A DNA stretch of 64,000 nt from an uncultured bacterium. GTDB taxonomy: Bacteria > Calescibacteriota > Calescibacteriia > Calescibacteriales > Calescibacteriaceae. Each line of letters opens with the position of its first letter. Positions within the stretch are counted from its first letter, which is position 1. The notes beneath the pieces were generated by a model, which was given only the letters and a program-made list of their open reading frames with translations, ran no database searches and was not told the DNA's origin. The stretch covers positions 54,334 through 118,333 of the forward strand of contig CALHPK010000003.1 of NCBI GenBank assembly GCA_938036315.1, written 5' to 3'. Shown here in pieces: positions 54,100 to 63,305 of the stretch. Both the position numbers and the translations under genes were made by a program.

Positions 54100-55050
54100 A
54101 TGATGTACAAAAGCAGATTCAATAACAACTTTAAATTTAATGATATCAGTAATGACGATTGTAGCTGGGAGATTGTAGATAAGATACCATTTAAGGGGGA
54201 TAATAGAAATTCTCATAGTGCAGAATCATTTTCATTTATATTTATTGATGGCACTCTCTCAGAACCCTATACTGTAAAGTCGGAAAATTTTGTCTTTTCT
54301 TTGACAAGGTGCGGAATAGGGGCAGGCTTCGAAAGAGGTAAATCTCGCAGAAAGATCATAAACTTTGTGAATATTCAGGTGAAAGATAACTCAGAAACTA
54401 ACCTTATCAAATTTATCCTTGACTCCATCTCGAAGGAATTCTCATCAGAAAATCTTGGAGAGGTAATTTACGTAACTGGAGAAGATGAAATACTCATAAA
54501 GTTAAGGCAAGAAGAGTTAAAACTAGCTGTTGAATTGGCAACAGAAAAAAATGAAAATAGAGAAACATCTGACGAAAACAAAATCCCAGCTATTGTGCTG
54601 GATGGCTCTATTCCAGCGGACAAAAAACTCTATGAATCGTTGATCATGATCTGTGGATTAGTAAAAAATGTTCGATGTTGGTACGGCTACTCAGATGAAT
54701 ACCTAAAAAGGTTCTGCAAAGGGGAGACATCGGATATCCTGAAACTTGAAAAAAATGGAATCACAAAGTTTGCCTTCTTCATAAAAATGTCTAACAACAA
54801 TCTCACTACAGGAGGGGATATACCAGTAATCAGGGCTGAATTTTCTTTGTGCGAAGATCCGGAAAATTTTGCAAACATCTTTAAACACAAAATACTTAGA
54901 TGGAGTTCATCAATAGGTGATAGAGCACCGAAGAACTTAACACCTATTAGAGTTCTTGAGAGAATAATAAGAAGTCATGGAGGTAGCGAAGAATTTATAC
55001 TAAGAAAAATTCAGGTAATTCTCAAAAAATTTGGTATACAACATATATAA
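54100..55050 (+). CDS. Putative NurA-domain protein
   Basis: 316 residues. The order of motifs suits NurA, the 5'-3' nuclease that works with the HerA ATPase in DNA end resection: an early 'FIDGT' (Asp50), a helical 'LRQEELKLAVELATE', a second strand 'IVLDGSI' (Asp168), 'FFIKMSNN', 'VIRAEF', and 'SHGG' near the C-terminus. I infer the match from pattern; identity is low. No herA, mre11 or rad50 is adjacent. The start ATGATG gives two choices 3 bp apart. The SDR gene starts 56 bp downstream. Confidence 0.5.
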   Translation: MMYKSRFNNNFKFNDISNDDCSWEIVDKIPFKGDNRNSHSAESFSFIFIDGTLSEPYTVKSENFVFSLTRCGIGAGFERGKSRRKIINFVNIQVKDNSETNLIKFILDSISKEFSSENLGEVIYVTGEDEILIKLRQEELKLAVELATEKNENRETSDENKIPAIVLDGSIPADKKLYESLIMICGLVKNVRCWYGYSDEYLKRFCKGETSDILKLEKNGITKFAFFIKMSNNNLTTGGDIPVIRAEFSLCEDPENFANIFKHKILRWSSSIGDRAPKNLTPIRVLERIIRSHGGSEEFILRKIQVILKKFGIQHI

Positions 55051-55106
55051 AAATTCGTATACACAACCTGAAACACAAAATGTATGCAAATAAGGAGGAT
55101 AAAAAG

Positions 55107-56234
55107 ATGGAGGGAGGGAAAAAGAAAGGAAAGACTCAGGTCAGGAAAAGAGAGGCAGAAATAGAGAAGAAATCAGAATCAAATTCATCGAATACAGATT
55201 CCAAGAAAAAATTGAGATTTCTCGTTACTGGAGCATGTGGGTTCTCTGGCTCACATATGGTTGACTTGCTCCTGAAGGAAGGCTACAATGTCATAGCAAC
55301 AGATGTTGCAAATATGCCGCGAAGATGGCTAAATCCAGAGGTTGAATTTATACCTTCGGATCTTTCGGATGTGAAGTCTCTTGAGAAGGTAGTCAACTCT
55401 GTTGATATTATATTTCATCCTGCCGCAATATTTAACTACTCGGCTCCACTTGATGCGCTTGTAAAAGTTAACGTTGAAGGGACTCGTAATCTTCTCAATG
55501 TTGCGGTAAACAATGGAGTCAGGAGGATTGTTTTATGGAGCACTGCTGGTGTTTACTCAAAAATATCTGATGCTATAATAGATGAATCCGGCCCACTTGG
55601 TCCCTCAAATAATTATGAATATTCTAAACTAAAGCAAGAAGAACTTGTGCTGGATTACTGTAATGCAAAGAAAATTGAGGCGGTAATCATAAGGCCTGCT
55701 CCCATATATGGTCCACGTAGCCTTTATGGTTTTGCAAATATAGTATTTGGAGTCTCAAAGCTCCCATTAGCTATATTACCACGGCTCAGCAACAAAGCGG
55801 TTTCTGTCCATGTTGAGGATGTTGTAGGATCTGCTCTATTCCTTGGATTAAGAGAGGATACAAACGGAGAGATATTCAATATAGTTGATGATTCTGACTA
55901 TTCATTTTCAGAACTTGTTCTTCTTATCAGTAGACTTTTGGGTAAGCCATCAATTGAAATCCCCATTGAAGTTAACGCAAAGTGTATCTCTTTCATTATG
56001 GTATATATTGCAAGAGCTGTAAGATTGTTGAAGGATCTTTTTCCATTAATTTTCCAAATTCCCCTGGTTGAATCTCTAAAATATCTTGAAGAAGATACAG
56101 CAAGATATATAGCTCACTCTTTTCGTTTTTCCAATAAAAAGCTAAAAAGCTTTGGTTACATTCTGAAATACCCTGATCTGAAAGATGGTCTTCCAGAAAC
56201 GATAAAATGGTATAAGGAGTATGGCTATTTATAA
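55107..56234 (+). CDS. Extended-SDR NAD-dependent epimerase/dehydratase family protein
   Basis: About 375 residues with a Lys/Glu-rich N-terminal tail of about 35, then Rossmann motif 'VTGACGFSGSHMVDLL', 'DIIFHPAAIFNYSAP', catalytic 'NYEYSKLKQEE' and 'IRPAPIYGPRSLYGF'. Such enzymes act on nucleotide sugars or sterol/flavonoid-like substrates; the substrate is unknown. AAGGAGGA stands before ATG 55107, which I prefer over the ATG at 55080. The C-terminal region (about 300-375) is longer and more hydrophobic than in sugar epimerases ('FIMVYIARAVRLLKDL'), suggesting membrane contact. Confidence 0.8.
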   Translation: MEGGKKKGKTQVRKREAEIEKKSESNSSNTDSKKKLRFLVTGACGFSGSHMVDLLLKEGYNVIATDVANMPRRWLNPEVEFIPSDLSDVKSLEKVVNSVDIIFHPAAIFNYSAPLDALVKVNVEGTRNLLNVAVNNGVRRIVLWSTAGVYSKISDAIIDESGPLGPSNNYEYSKLKQEELVLDYCNAKKIEAVIIRPAPIYGPRSLYGFANIVFGVSKLPLAILPRLSNKAVSVHVEDVVGSALFLGLREDTNGEIFNIVDDSDYSFSELVLLISRLLGKPSIEIPIEVNAKCISFIMVYIARAVRLLKDLFPLIFQIPLVESLKYLEEDTARYIAHSFRFSNKKLKSFGYILKYPDLKDGLPETIKWYKEYGYL

Positions 56235-56255
56235 TTAATTTCTACTTATCTTACT

Positions 56256-57293
56256 ATGGAAATAGATGAAGCTAAGAAGTTCAAAGAGATTTTCAGGAAT
56301 CTTGTAGAGAGCAGGAAGAATTTAGGATATGAAGAAGCCAAATTTTGTCTTGAACTTATAGTAAGCGGTAAAGTTTCAACAGAGCTGATCTCAGCTTTTC
56401 TTACTGCCCTACATCTTAAGGGAGAAACAGAGGAGGAAATTGCTGGATTTGCAATGACTATGAGGGAAAAAGCTGTAAAGCCGGACCTCAAGATAAACAA
56501 AAATTTGCTTGCTGATACCTGCGGGACAGGAGGAGATGGACTCCATACTTTTAATGCTTCGACCGCTTCCGCAATACTTCTTTCAGCTATGGGCATTCTA
56601 GTAGCAAAGCATGGCAACAGGGCTGTTTCATCAAAATCTGGATCCGCAGATATACTTGAGAAGGTGGGAGTAAAGATAGAAATTCCCCCAGACAAAGTTG
56701 GTGAAGAACTATCAAGAAAAAATTTTGTATTCCTCTTTGCTCCGCTATATCACCCGGTGATGAAATCAGTAGCACCAATAAGAAAAGAACTTGGTATAAG
56801 AACAATTTTTAACCTACTAGGTCCACTTACGAATCCGGCCGAAGTTGGGAATCAGTTAATAGGTACGATATCTCCTGACTTTGCAAGAAAGATAGCTAAT
56901 GCAGTGAGAATTTTGAGAAATCCTCAAAGAGCTCTGATTGTAGTCGGAGAAGTAAACGGAAAATTTACAGATGAAATATCTCCGTGTGGTAGAACCTTAG
57001 CAATTGAGATAAAAGAAGGGAAACTGGACGAATTTTTTATAGATCCAGATGACGTTGGGATCAAAAGGGTTAGCCTTGATGAGATATTGTACAGAGGGGA
57101 AGAGGAATTTCTTCTGACTTTGCAGGGGAAATCTCATGAGGCTCTGATTAACTTTGTGTGTCTAAACTCTGCCGGAGTGTTATATCTTATGGGGAAGGCA
57201 CGTGATATAAAAGAAGGTTTTGAAAAGGCAAAAAGCTTCATCTTAACAGGAAAAGCTTACGATCATCTTAAATCCATCATCACTTTGCATTGA
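56256..57293 (+). CDS. trpD: Anthranilate phosphoribosyltransferase
   Basis: TrpD transfers phosphoribose to anthranilate in tryptophan synthesis. The 345-residue protein has the PRPP-loop 'DTCGTGGDGLHTFNAST', 'AKHGNRAVSSKSGSADI', 'VFLFAPLYHPVMKSVAPIR' and 'FNLLGPLTNPA'. It follows the SDR gene by 21 bp but has no other trp gene beside it. It starts without a clear ribosome site. Confidence 0.95.
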   Translation: MEIDEAKKFKEIFRNLVESRKNLGYEEAKFCLELIVSGKVSTELISAFLTALHLKGETEEEIAGFAMTMREKAVKPDLKINKNLLADTCGTGGDGLHTFNASTASAILLSAMGILVAKHGNRAVSSKSGSADILEKVGVKIEIPPDKVGEELSRKNFVFLFAPLYHPVMKSVAPIRKELGIRTIFNLLGPLTNPAEVGNQLIGTISPDFARKIANAVRILRNPQRALIVVGEVNGKFTDEISPCGRTLAIEIKEGKLDEFFIDPDDVGIKRVSLDEILYRGEEEFLLTLQGKSHEALINFVCLNSAGVLYLMGKARDIKEGFEKAKSFILTGKAYDHLKSIITLH

Positions 57294-57396
57294 ATGACAA
57301 ACAAGGTAAATTTATCGCAAATTGACTTCAAAGCTATAGCAAAAATACTACTTAGTTCATCTTTATAAATAAATCTATAATTAAATTTGTGGCAAA

Positions 57397-59028
57397 ATGA
57401 TACACAAGAAATCTGATAAAGCTCTACTCACTTTATGTTTTGTATATTTTTTTATAAATTTTATACTTAATGTCTCCGTTGTTGGACCAACTGACGATGC
57501 TGAATATTTTTTAAACAAGAAAAAAGTTGTAGGATTCAATGCATATGGTGGGAAACTTTTCCCACTTTTCAATCATTATGGAGATGAATCAACCGGTGCA
57601 ATTATAAAAAATTTGTCAGGTATAAAATTGGTTCTACAACCCCTCCCGCCAACTCATATTGTACAAATAGGGAATCTTTCAGTTCCGATAGCAACTTGGC
57701 CACATACAAGCTATTTGCCCAATCTTCTCCAGGTACCTTTCTTGTATGTCAGTTATTCGATCTATTCCTTAATTGTGTACAATTTATCAATAAGTATTAT
57801 TTTTTTATTAATATATTTTTCCCTTTCATCAAAACTCAATTCAAATGGTGGTAGAGTATTTTCATTCTTGCTTTTCTCAACTTCAACAGCTTTTAACTTT
57901 ATATCCTGCAGCATCCAAGCAGCAGCTCATTATTACTATATATGTTCAATATTTCTATTATTTTCGCTATACTTTGCTTTACTATACATTGAACGTAGAA
58001 AATTTAAATATATTTTGCTATCCGCAATCTTTATATCCTTCACTGTACTATCCCACATAAAAACGGGAATGATTTCTCTCATCGCTCTAACATTATCATT
58101 AATTTTCACAATTAGAAACTTCAAAATTGCACTTCTGTACTTTATCTTCGCTCTGCTTTCTCTCTTACCATTTTTCGCTTTTTGGTTTTTTTTCTACAAA
58201 GTTCACCCTCCATATTTTTCATTGATACACTTCCCCCAAACCTCCTATGATTTCTTCAACATATTGAAAGGTTTCAATTTCAATAGGGTGGTATATGGTT
58301 TACATGACCTTGCTGGAGTTTTCGATTTTCTGGGAATTGGTAGAAATCTCTGGTTTGAATACTCTCACAATCCGTCTTACATCTGGTTATTCCCTCTCAT
58401 TACATTACCTATGTTTATTTTCATAAGAAAATGGAGAAGCATAGCTCTATTTTCTTTAATCTATATATCAATAGAATCTTTGTCTTCAAATCTCTTTGGC
58501 TTCCCACGCAGATTCTTCGCATTATTCCCTGTAATTCTTCTTATCTACGGAGAAATTGCATTTTACATCTGGAGAAAAAAATGGCTTTTATCTGCCATTT
58601 TAGTATTACTATTTATCTCGCTCCAGATATACAGAACTCACAAAATTTTTAATCATATAAGATCAGGTAACACTGTTGAGATATACCATCCCCATAAATA
58701 TCAGAAGGAGTTAGCCGAATATCTACAGAACAAAGGCATAAAAAAACCTGTCATTATTTCTGGATTCTTAAATATAGAACTACTAAGCCAAGGTAGAACA
58801 AAACCAATAGACTGGAGCTACGCATGGCACTTCTCAAAAGACAGCAAAAATATTTTAGCTTTAATTTTAAAGATGAATAGAGGGAGATATATAATAATTG
58901 ATTGGAGTCAGAATCTTGCCGATATCAAAAATATTGCGCTTGAACATTCCATCAAAATCAAAGAGGAGAAGTTTTTCCCCGAAGGGAAACCAGTTTTTAT
59001 CTTAGCTTTTGTAGAAGATACTAATTAG
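57397..59028 (+). CDS. Multi-spanning membrane protein, probable GT-C glycosyltransferase
   Basis: 543 residues with a first membrane helix, a loop with 'VVGPTDDAEYF' (an acidic pair as in the catalytic loop of GT-C enzymes), about ten further helices and a C-terminal soluble domain of about 120 residues ('NKGIKKPVIISGFLNIELL', 'RGRYIIIDWSQN'). GT-C enzymes use polyprenyl-phosphate sugars outside the membrane. It shows a -10-like TATAAT 15 bp before the ATG. Its stop codon overlaps that of the next, opposing gene. The activity is inferred from topology and context. Confidence 0.6.
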   Translation: MIHKKSDKALLTLCFVYFFINFILNVSVVGPTDDAEYFLNKKKVVGFNAYGGKLFPLFNHYGDESTGAIIKNLSGIKLVLQPLPPTHIVQIGNLSVPIATWPHTSYLPNLLQVPFLYVSYSIYSLIVYNLSISIIFLLIYFSLSSKLNSNGGRVFSFLLFSTSTAFNFISCSIQAAAHYYYICSIFLLFSLYFALLYIERRKFKYILLSAIFISFTVLSHIKTGMISLIALTLSLIFTIRNFKIALLYFIFALLSLLPFFAFWFFFYKVHPPYFSLIHFPQTSYDFFNILKGFNFNRVVYGLHDLAGVFDFLGIGRNLWFEYSHNPSYIWLFPLITLPMFIFIRKWRSIALFSLIYISIESLSSNLFGFPRRFFALFPVILLIYGEIAFYIWRKKWLLSAILVLLFISLQIYRTHKIFNHIRSGNTVEIYHPHKYQKELAEYLQNKGIKKPVIISGFLNIELLSQGRTKPIDWSYAWHFSKDSKNILALILKMNRGRYIIIDWSQNLADIKNIALEHSIKIKEEKFFPEGKPVFILAFVEDTN

Positions 59029-60509
59029 TTAAGTAAATATACTTCGAAGATAAATTTAGGAATTATATTTTTAATGATAGGGAACATAATTTTCTCCAAT
59101 GTATCCAATTCGTTAAAAAATATTGTTAGACCATCTATTCTTTTTTCTTTTCTCAGCTGAGATGTAGATATCTCAAACTCTTCATAAGTAATGTCAATTA
59201 TTAATACTTTTATATCCCACCCCTCCAGGATCTTTATGAGATCATATTCTCTATTATTACTATGCTTATAATTGTCTAGAAGTCCAATATAGAATCTCTG
59301 GAATCTAAAGTCATCTGACTTAGAAAGCACATATTTCAGAAAGAAATGCTGTTTTGGAACAAGAATGAGAAATCTCTGATCTCTTGGAAACTCCGCAATA
59401 GCTCTTTCTAAAGTTCCAGTGTAGTAATTTTTTGTCTTAAATAAGGTTATAGCAAAAACTAAAATGAAATATATTACTGCCTTTTTATTCCTCTTTACTA
59501 ATCCGTCTACCAAGAACAACAACGGTACTCCACAAGGGAAGTAATAGTGTGCGAAAAGATGCTCCGAGAGCACATAAATCGCAACAAAATTTACAAGAAA
59601 GAAGATAAAAAAAATCAAAATCTCCTTTCTTGCTTCTACGTCCTTCATCACCACCATTGCCCAAACAATCAAAGGTAGCATAAATATGGAATACACGGAT
59701 ATGGAAGAGATTGAAAACAAGACAACAAGTAGAGCGGAAGGGATACTCTTTCCAGAAAGTATTTCGAATTTGTAGTGGAGCTCATACTGATTTTTGATAC
59801 CCTGAATAAAATAATCCAAATTTATCCATGCTGGCAGAAAAGTTATAAATAAAGTAACTGCAGATATTAGAAAGAATAATGATAACTTTCTTCTGTTGCA
59901 CAATCCAACGAGCACAAGAGCAGAAATAAATGATGGTATCCAGTATTTGAAAGAAATACACAGAGAAGATAGAATAGCAACCAAAATTACATCTTTTGCT
60001 CTTTTCCCTTTCAAATGAATAAGAATAAGTAATGTAAATATAAAAATGAATATATCTGCTTTAGCCAGAGATGATATATATATATGCATAGGTAGAAAAG
60101 CAATGATAAAAGATATCGTGGGGTAGCGGTATAAATACGGTATAAATATCGAAAGTGCTCCTACTACACACATAAAGACTCTAGTTTCGTACAAGGAAAA
60201 ACCTAAAATTTTCAATGGAACAAGAAAAAAGGGGAAGATTGAATATTTAAAATTCGGAATTCCACTTGTTATACCTTCTACAATCCCTTGAATTTCTACT
60301 TCTTCATCTAATAAAATAGTTCTATAAGCTAAATGAATTCCCAAAATTACTCTTACACAAAAGAGTAATACTAATAATAATAGTATCAGGTGATTCTTTA
60401 AATTCCAATATCTAATTATGTTCATTCTGTATAAAGAATTTCTAAAATCCATTTTCAAAATATTCATTTTAACAAAGTATATAACTTTAAAGAAAATAAT
60501 AAATCTCAC
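59025..60509 (-). CDS. Multi-spanning membrane protein, probable GT39/PMT_2-like glycosyltransferase
   Basis: 494 residues, about eleven membrane helices. After the first helix comes 'YRTILLDEEVEIQG', an acidic pair placed as in dolichyl/undecaprenyl-phosphate mannosyl- or arabinosyltransferases, and a soluble C-terminal domain ends the protein. The start is uncertain: Met codons at 60509, 60467, 60452 and 60425 are all in frame, none with a ribosome site. Any of them overlaps the start of the divergent radical SAM gene (60418). The last (60425) gives the smallest overlap, 8 bp. Confidence 0.65.
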   Translation of the reverse strand: MRFIIFFKVIYFVKMNILKMDFRNSLYRMNIIRYWNLKNHLILLLLVLLFCVRVILGIHLAYRTILLDEEVEIQGIVEGITSGIPNFKYSIFPFFLVPLKILGFSLYETRVFMCVVGALSIFIPYLYRYPTISFIIAFLPMHIYISSLAKADIFIFIFTLLILIHLKGKRAKDVILVAILSSLCISFKYWIPSFISALVLVGLCNRRKLSLFFLISAVTLFITFLPAWINLDYFIQGIKNQYELHYKFEILSGKSIPSALLVVLFSISSISVYSIFMLPLIVWAMVVMKDVEARKEILIFFIFFLVNFVAIYVLSEHLFAHYYFPCGVPLLFLVDGLVKRNKKAVIYFILVFAITLFKTKNYYTGTLERAIAEFPRDQRFLILVPKQHFFLKYVLSKSDDFRFQRFYIGLLDNYKHSNNREYDLIKILEGWDIKVLIIDITYEEFEISTSQLRKEKRIDGLTIFFNELDTLEKIMFPIIKNIIPKFIFEVYLLN

Positions 60510-61461
60510 TAAAGCCTTGATCTCTCACTTTTTCATTAAACCTCAAAAGACCAATTACTATCCAGTAAGGATCTATGTAGATGCATCAAACACGTGCAAC
60601 CTAAGGTGTCCAATGTGCCCAACGGGAAGGGGGGAAACTCAAATAGAGAGAGGTAAATATTTTATGACGTTTGATATATTTAAGAAAATTATAGATGAAG
60701 TAGGTGAATATCTTTTTGAAGTTGACTTTTACTTTTGGGGCGAACCTCTGTTAAATAGAGATATATTTAATATGATAGAATATGCTCACAAAAGAAATAT
60801 AAGAACAAGGATAAGTACAAATTTCTCTTTTACCGTTGATTTTGATAGATTAATACAAAGTGGATTAGACGAAATAATCATCTCGTGCGATGGAGCATCT
60901 GAGGAAACGTACAAAATCTATAGAGTCGGAGGAAATTTTCAAAAAGTCCTACGGAATATGAAACTTCTGGCTGATAGGAAAAGAGAACTACGAAGCAAAA
61001 ATCCAGAAATAATATGGCAATTTCTGGTGATGAAACATAACGAACATGAAATAAGTAAGGCTAAAAAAATGGCAAGCGAAATTGGAGTAAAACTCCGACT
61101 CCTCCCAATAAGAGCTGGACTCGGGCCAGATATCATAAATGACCATAAAGAAAATAAGTATATTTCGTGGCTTCCAAAGAAAATTACAAGATACAACAAA
61201 GACGGATCTAGAAAATTCAGGATAAAAAGCTGTCTGTTCCTATGGCTCCAAACATTCGTAAACGCTGATGGTTCCGTATCACCATGCTGTGGAGCATTTT
61301 ATAAAAAAGATGATATGGGGAATGTACTAGAAAATGGATTACAGAATGTGTGGAATGGCAGGAAATACCAACTTGCAAGAGCCGTCGTCAAAAATAAATT
61401 AATAAATGAAAATATTATATGTTCGGAATGCGTCAGAAGAGGATATTTTATAGATCCATAG
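60418..61461 (+). CDS. Radical SAM/SPASM domain protein
   Basis: 347 residues. The radical SAM cluster motif 'CNLRCPMC' is at Cys60, Cys64 and Cys67; 'FYFWGEPLLNRDI' is the GGE-type SAM site; 'DEIIISCDGASEETYKIYR' continues the barrel. The C-terminal Cys-rich SPASM region ('VSPCCGAFY', 'IICSECVRRG') would hold auxiliary Fe-S clusters. SPASM enzymes often modify peptides, but here it lies among glycan genes. It is a paralogue of the truncated gene at 63283 (shared 'PEIIWQFLVMKHNEHEI'-like stretch). The substrate is unknown. Confidence 0.88.
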   Translation: MFILYKEFLKSIFKIFILTKYITLKKIINLTKALISHFFIKPQKTNYYPVRIYVDASNTCNLRCPMCPTGRGETQIERGKYFMTFDIFKKIIDEVGEYLFEVDFYFWGEPLLNRDIFNMIEYAHKRNIRTRISTNFSFTVDFDRLIQSGLDEIIISCDGASEETYKIYRVGGNFQKVLRNMKLLADRKRELRSKNPEIIWQFLVMKHNEHEISKAKKMASEIGVKLRLLPIRAGLGPDIINDHKENKYISWLPKKITRYNKDGSRKFRIKSCLFLWLQTFVNADGSVSPCCGAFYKKDDMGNVLENGLQNVWNGRKYQLARAVVKNKLINENIICSECVRRGYFIDP

Positions 61462-61524
61462 GCGTAGCTCACAATCTTATAAGCTCTATTTTTTCAAAAC
61501 CAAATTGCTCGAACCTTAGTTCCC

Positions 61525-62526
61525 TTAATTATCCTTGACCACCTGATCCCGAACCAAACGTTCATAGATAAAATCTGCCAAATAGAGATTTCCACGCTTA
61601 TTGAAATGCCTATCATTCTTGAAACGATATTCATCCGGAGGTTTAGGTACTATACATCTTAATTTTTCTGTACAAAGTTCTTCAATATAATGTATTGATG
61701 AAATAAGAATAAGATAAAATTCTGCACCAACTTTTTGCGCTTCCTTAAAACTATCATTAATATATCTTATCTGCAATTCCTTCATATCAATACTCGCTTT
61801 TTTAAATAATTCGGAAGAAGATTTTGAACTAATTACAAAATCTTTAATTGAGAGAAAAACAGAAGTAACAAAAAAGTCATAAAGAATATTTTTGCTCTCC
61901 TTGAAAATATTCAGTGGGTGAGGAATAAAGGGCAACGGTTCAGAAGATTCATACAAAAAATCATCCACTACATCAAATGGGTCATATTGCCAGAAAATAA
62001 TTTTTGGCCTAAGTCTGATTCCAAATTTCTGAAGCATTTTAAACTTTTGAACTGTTCCGTAACCGAATACTCCTAAGTTAACTATATTTTTCCTCAATCT
62101 CTTTTGCAGAAGCTCTACCCAGCAATCATCTCTTTTTACTCCCGTGCAAAATGTAAAGGAATCTCCGACTGCAATGGCGAAAACATTTTCAAAATCTTTT
62201 TCATCATTCAAACCTATCTTCGTCTTCACTCCATCTATTTCGAGTTCATTGAAAAAATATATTTCATCATACTCTGGACTTTTCATATTCAGCATAAAGT
62301 TTGGTTTTAAAACATAACCAAGATCCTCGTCACGTACAAGTGCTCCACGATCAGAATAATATTTTTTAAGAAAATTAGTGTTGTAAGATATAAAAATATT
62401 AAAAGGATATGGAAGGAGAAGAACTGATGAAGGGAATATTCTAACAAAAAACTCAATAAACAGTAAAAAAAACAATACCCCTGATAAAAAAATTAACATT
62501 AATCGCACGGTCAACATCAGTAACAA
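61525..62526 (-). CDS. Membrane-anchored SGNH-hydrolase-like protein
   Basis: 333 residues with one N-terminal membrane helix ('LMLIFLSGVLFFLLFIEFF'). The SGNH nucleophile motif is 'AVGDSFTFC', the Gly block is 'NLGVFGYGTVQ', and the Asp-His of the triad is in 'DRHFNKRGNLYLAD'. Such proteins deacetylate or acetylate surface polysaccharides. It precedes by position the GT2 gene on the same strand (11-bp gap after GT2), so both probably share a transcript with the radical SAM gene at 63283. Confidence 0.8.
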   Translation of the reverse strand: MLLMLTVRLMLIFLSGVLFFLLFIEFFVRIFPSSVLLLPYPFNIFISYNTNFLKKYYSDRGALVRDEDLGYVLKPNFMLNMKSPEYDEIYFFNELEIDGVKTKIGLNDEKDFENVFAIAVGDSFTFCTGVKRDDCWVELLQKRLRKNIVNLGVFGYGTVQKFKMLQKFGIRLRPKIIFWQYDPFDVVDDFLYESSEPLPFIPHPLNIFKESKNILYDFFVTSVFLSIKDFVISSKSSSELFKKASIDMKELQIRYINDSFKEAQKVGAEFYLILISSIHYIEELCTEKLRCIVPKPPDEYRFKNDRHFNKRGNLYLADFIYERLVRDQVVKDN

Positions 62527-62537
62527 TTTTATATTTA

Positions 62538-63305
62538 CTAAAAGCCTGGCTTAATAACAGCTCTCAAATCTTTTACAAACTTTAATCTCCATAATAAAAA
62601 CTTGATGGAAATTATCAAAGAATCAGAAATATATTTTAGACCTTTCCTGAAATCCATATGGGTCGAAAGATCATTATATATCGTATCCACTGGAATTTCA
62701 CAAATCTTGAAACCTAGGCCAGCTGAAAGGAATATAAGCTGTTGATCATAGAGATAATCATCGGACATATCATCTGAAAACTTTACGATACTTTCAATTA
62801 ATCTTCTTGAGAAACCTCTGAATCCTGAATGAAATTCAGAAATTCTCACTCCAGATAGAAAGCTTTCCAGCTTAGATGTTATCATATTGGCAAAGAATTT
62901 AAGGAGTGGCATCCCCCCCAATAGTGCATCTGATTTATAGAACATCCTTGAACCAAGAACAAGATCGCATCCACAATTCAATTTATTTATAATTTGAGGT
63001 ATAAAGAACGGATTATGCTGTCCATCACCATGGACCATTACTGCAAAGTCAAATCCATTCTCAGTAAAGAATTTAAAGGCAGTTTTCTGACTAGCGCCAT
63101 ATCCTCTGTTACTCCCATGAGATATAATATGTACACCATAACTTTTAGCCAAAGAGGAAGTATCATCAGAACTCCCATCATCTATAACAAGAATAAAAGT
63201 CTTGGGCAAAACCCTTCTGATGTTAAATATAACACTTTGTATTGTTTTTCCTGAATTGTAAGAAGGTATAAACACAAGCACATTAGTTTGGTTCCACAAA
63301 CCCAT
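62538..63305 (-). CDS. GT2 glycosyltransferase, polyprenyl-phosphate-sugar synthase-like
   Basis: 255 residues: 'VLVFIPSYNSGKTIQ', the donor motif 'VIDDGSSDDTS', 'NRGYGASQKTAF' and the metal motif 'VHGDGQHNP'. The pattern matches DPM1-type enzymes that charge polyprenyl phosphate with a sugar, which would supply the GT-C-like proteins encoded nearby. There is no C-terminal membrane helix. ATG 63305 overlaps the end of the upstream radical SAM gene by 23 bp; a GTG just past that stop (about 63284) is an alternative start. Confidence 0.88.
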   Translation of the reverse strand: MGLWNQTNVLVFIPSYNSGKTIQSVIFNIRRVLPKTFILVIDDGSSDDTSSLAKSYGVHIISHGSNRGYGASQKTAFKFFTENGFDFAVMVHGDGQHNPFFIPQIINKLNCGCDLVLGSRMFYKSDALLGGMPLLKFFANMITSKLESFLSGVRISEFHSGFRGFSRRLIESIVKFSDDMSDDYLYDQQLIFLSAGLGFKICEIPVDTIYNDLSTHMDFRKGLKYISDSLIISIKFLLWRLKFVKDLRAVIKPGF

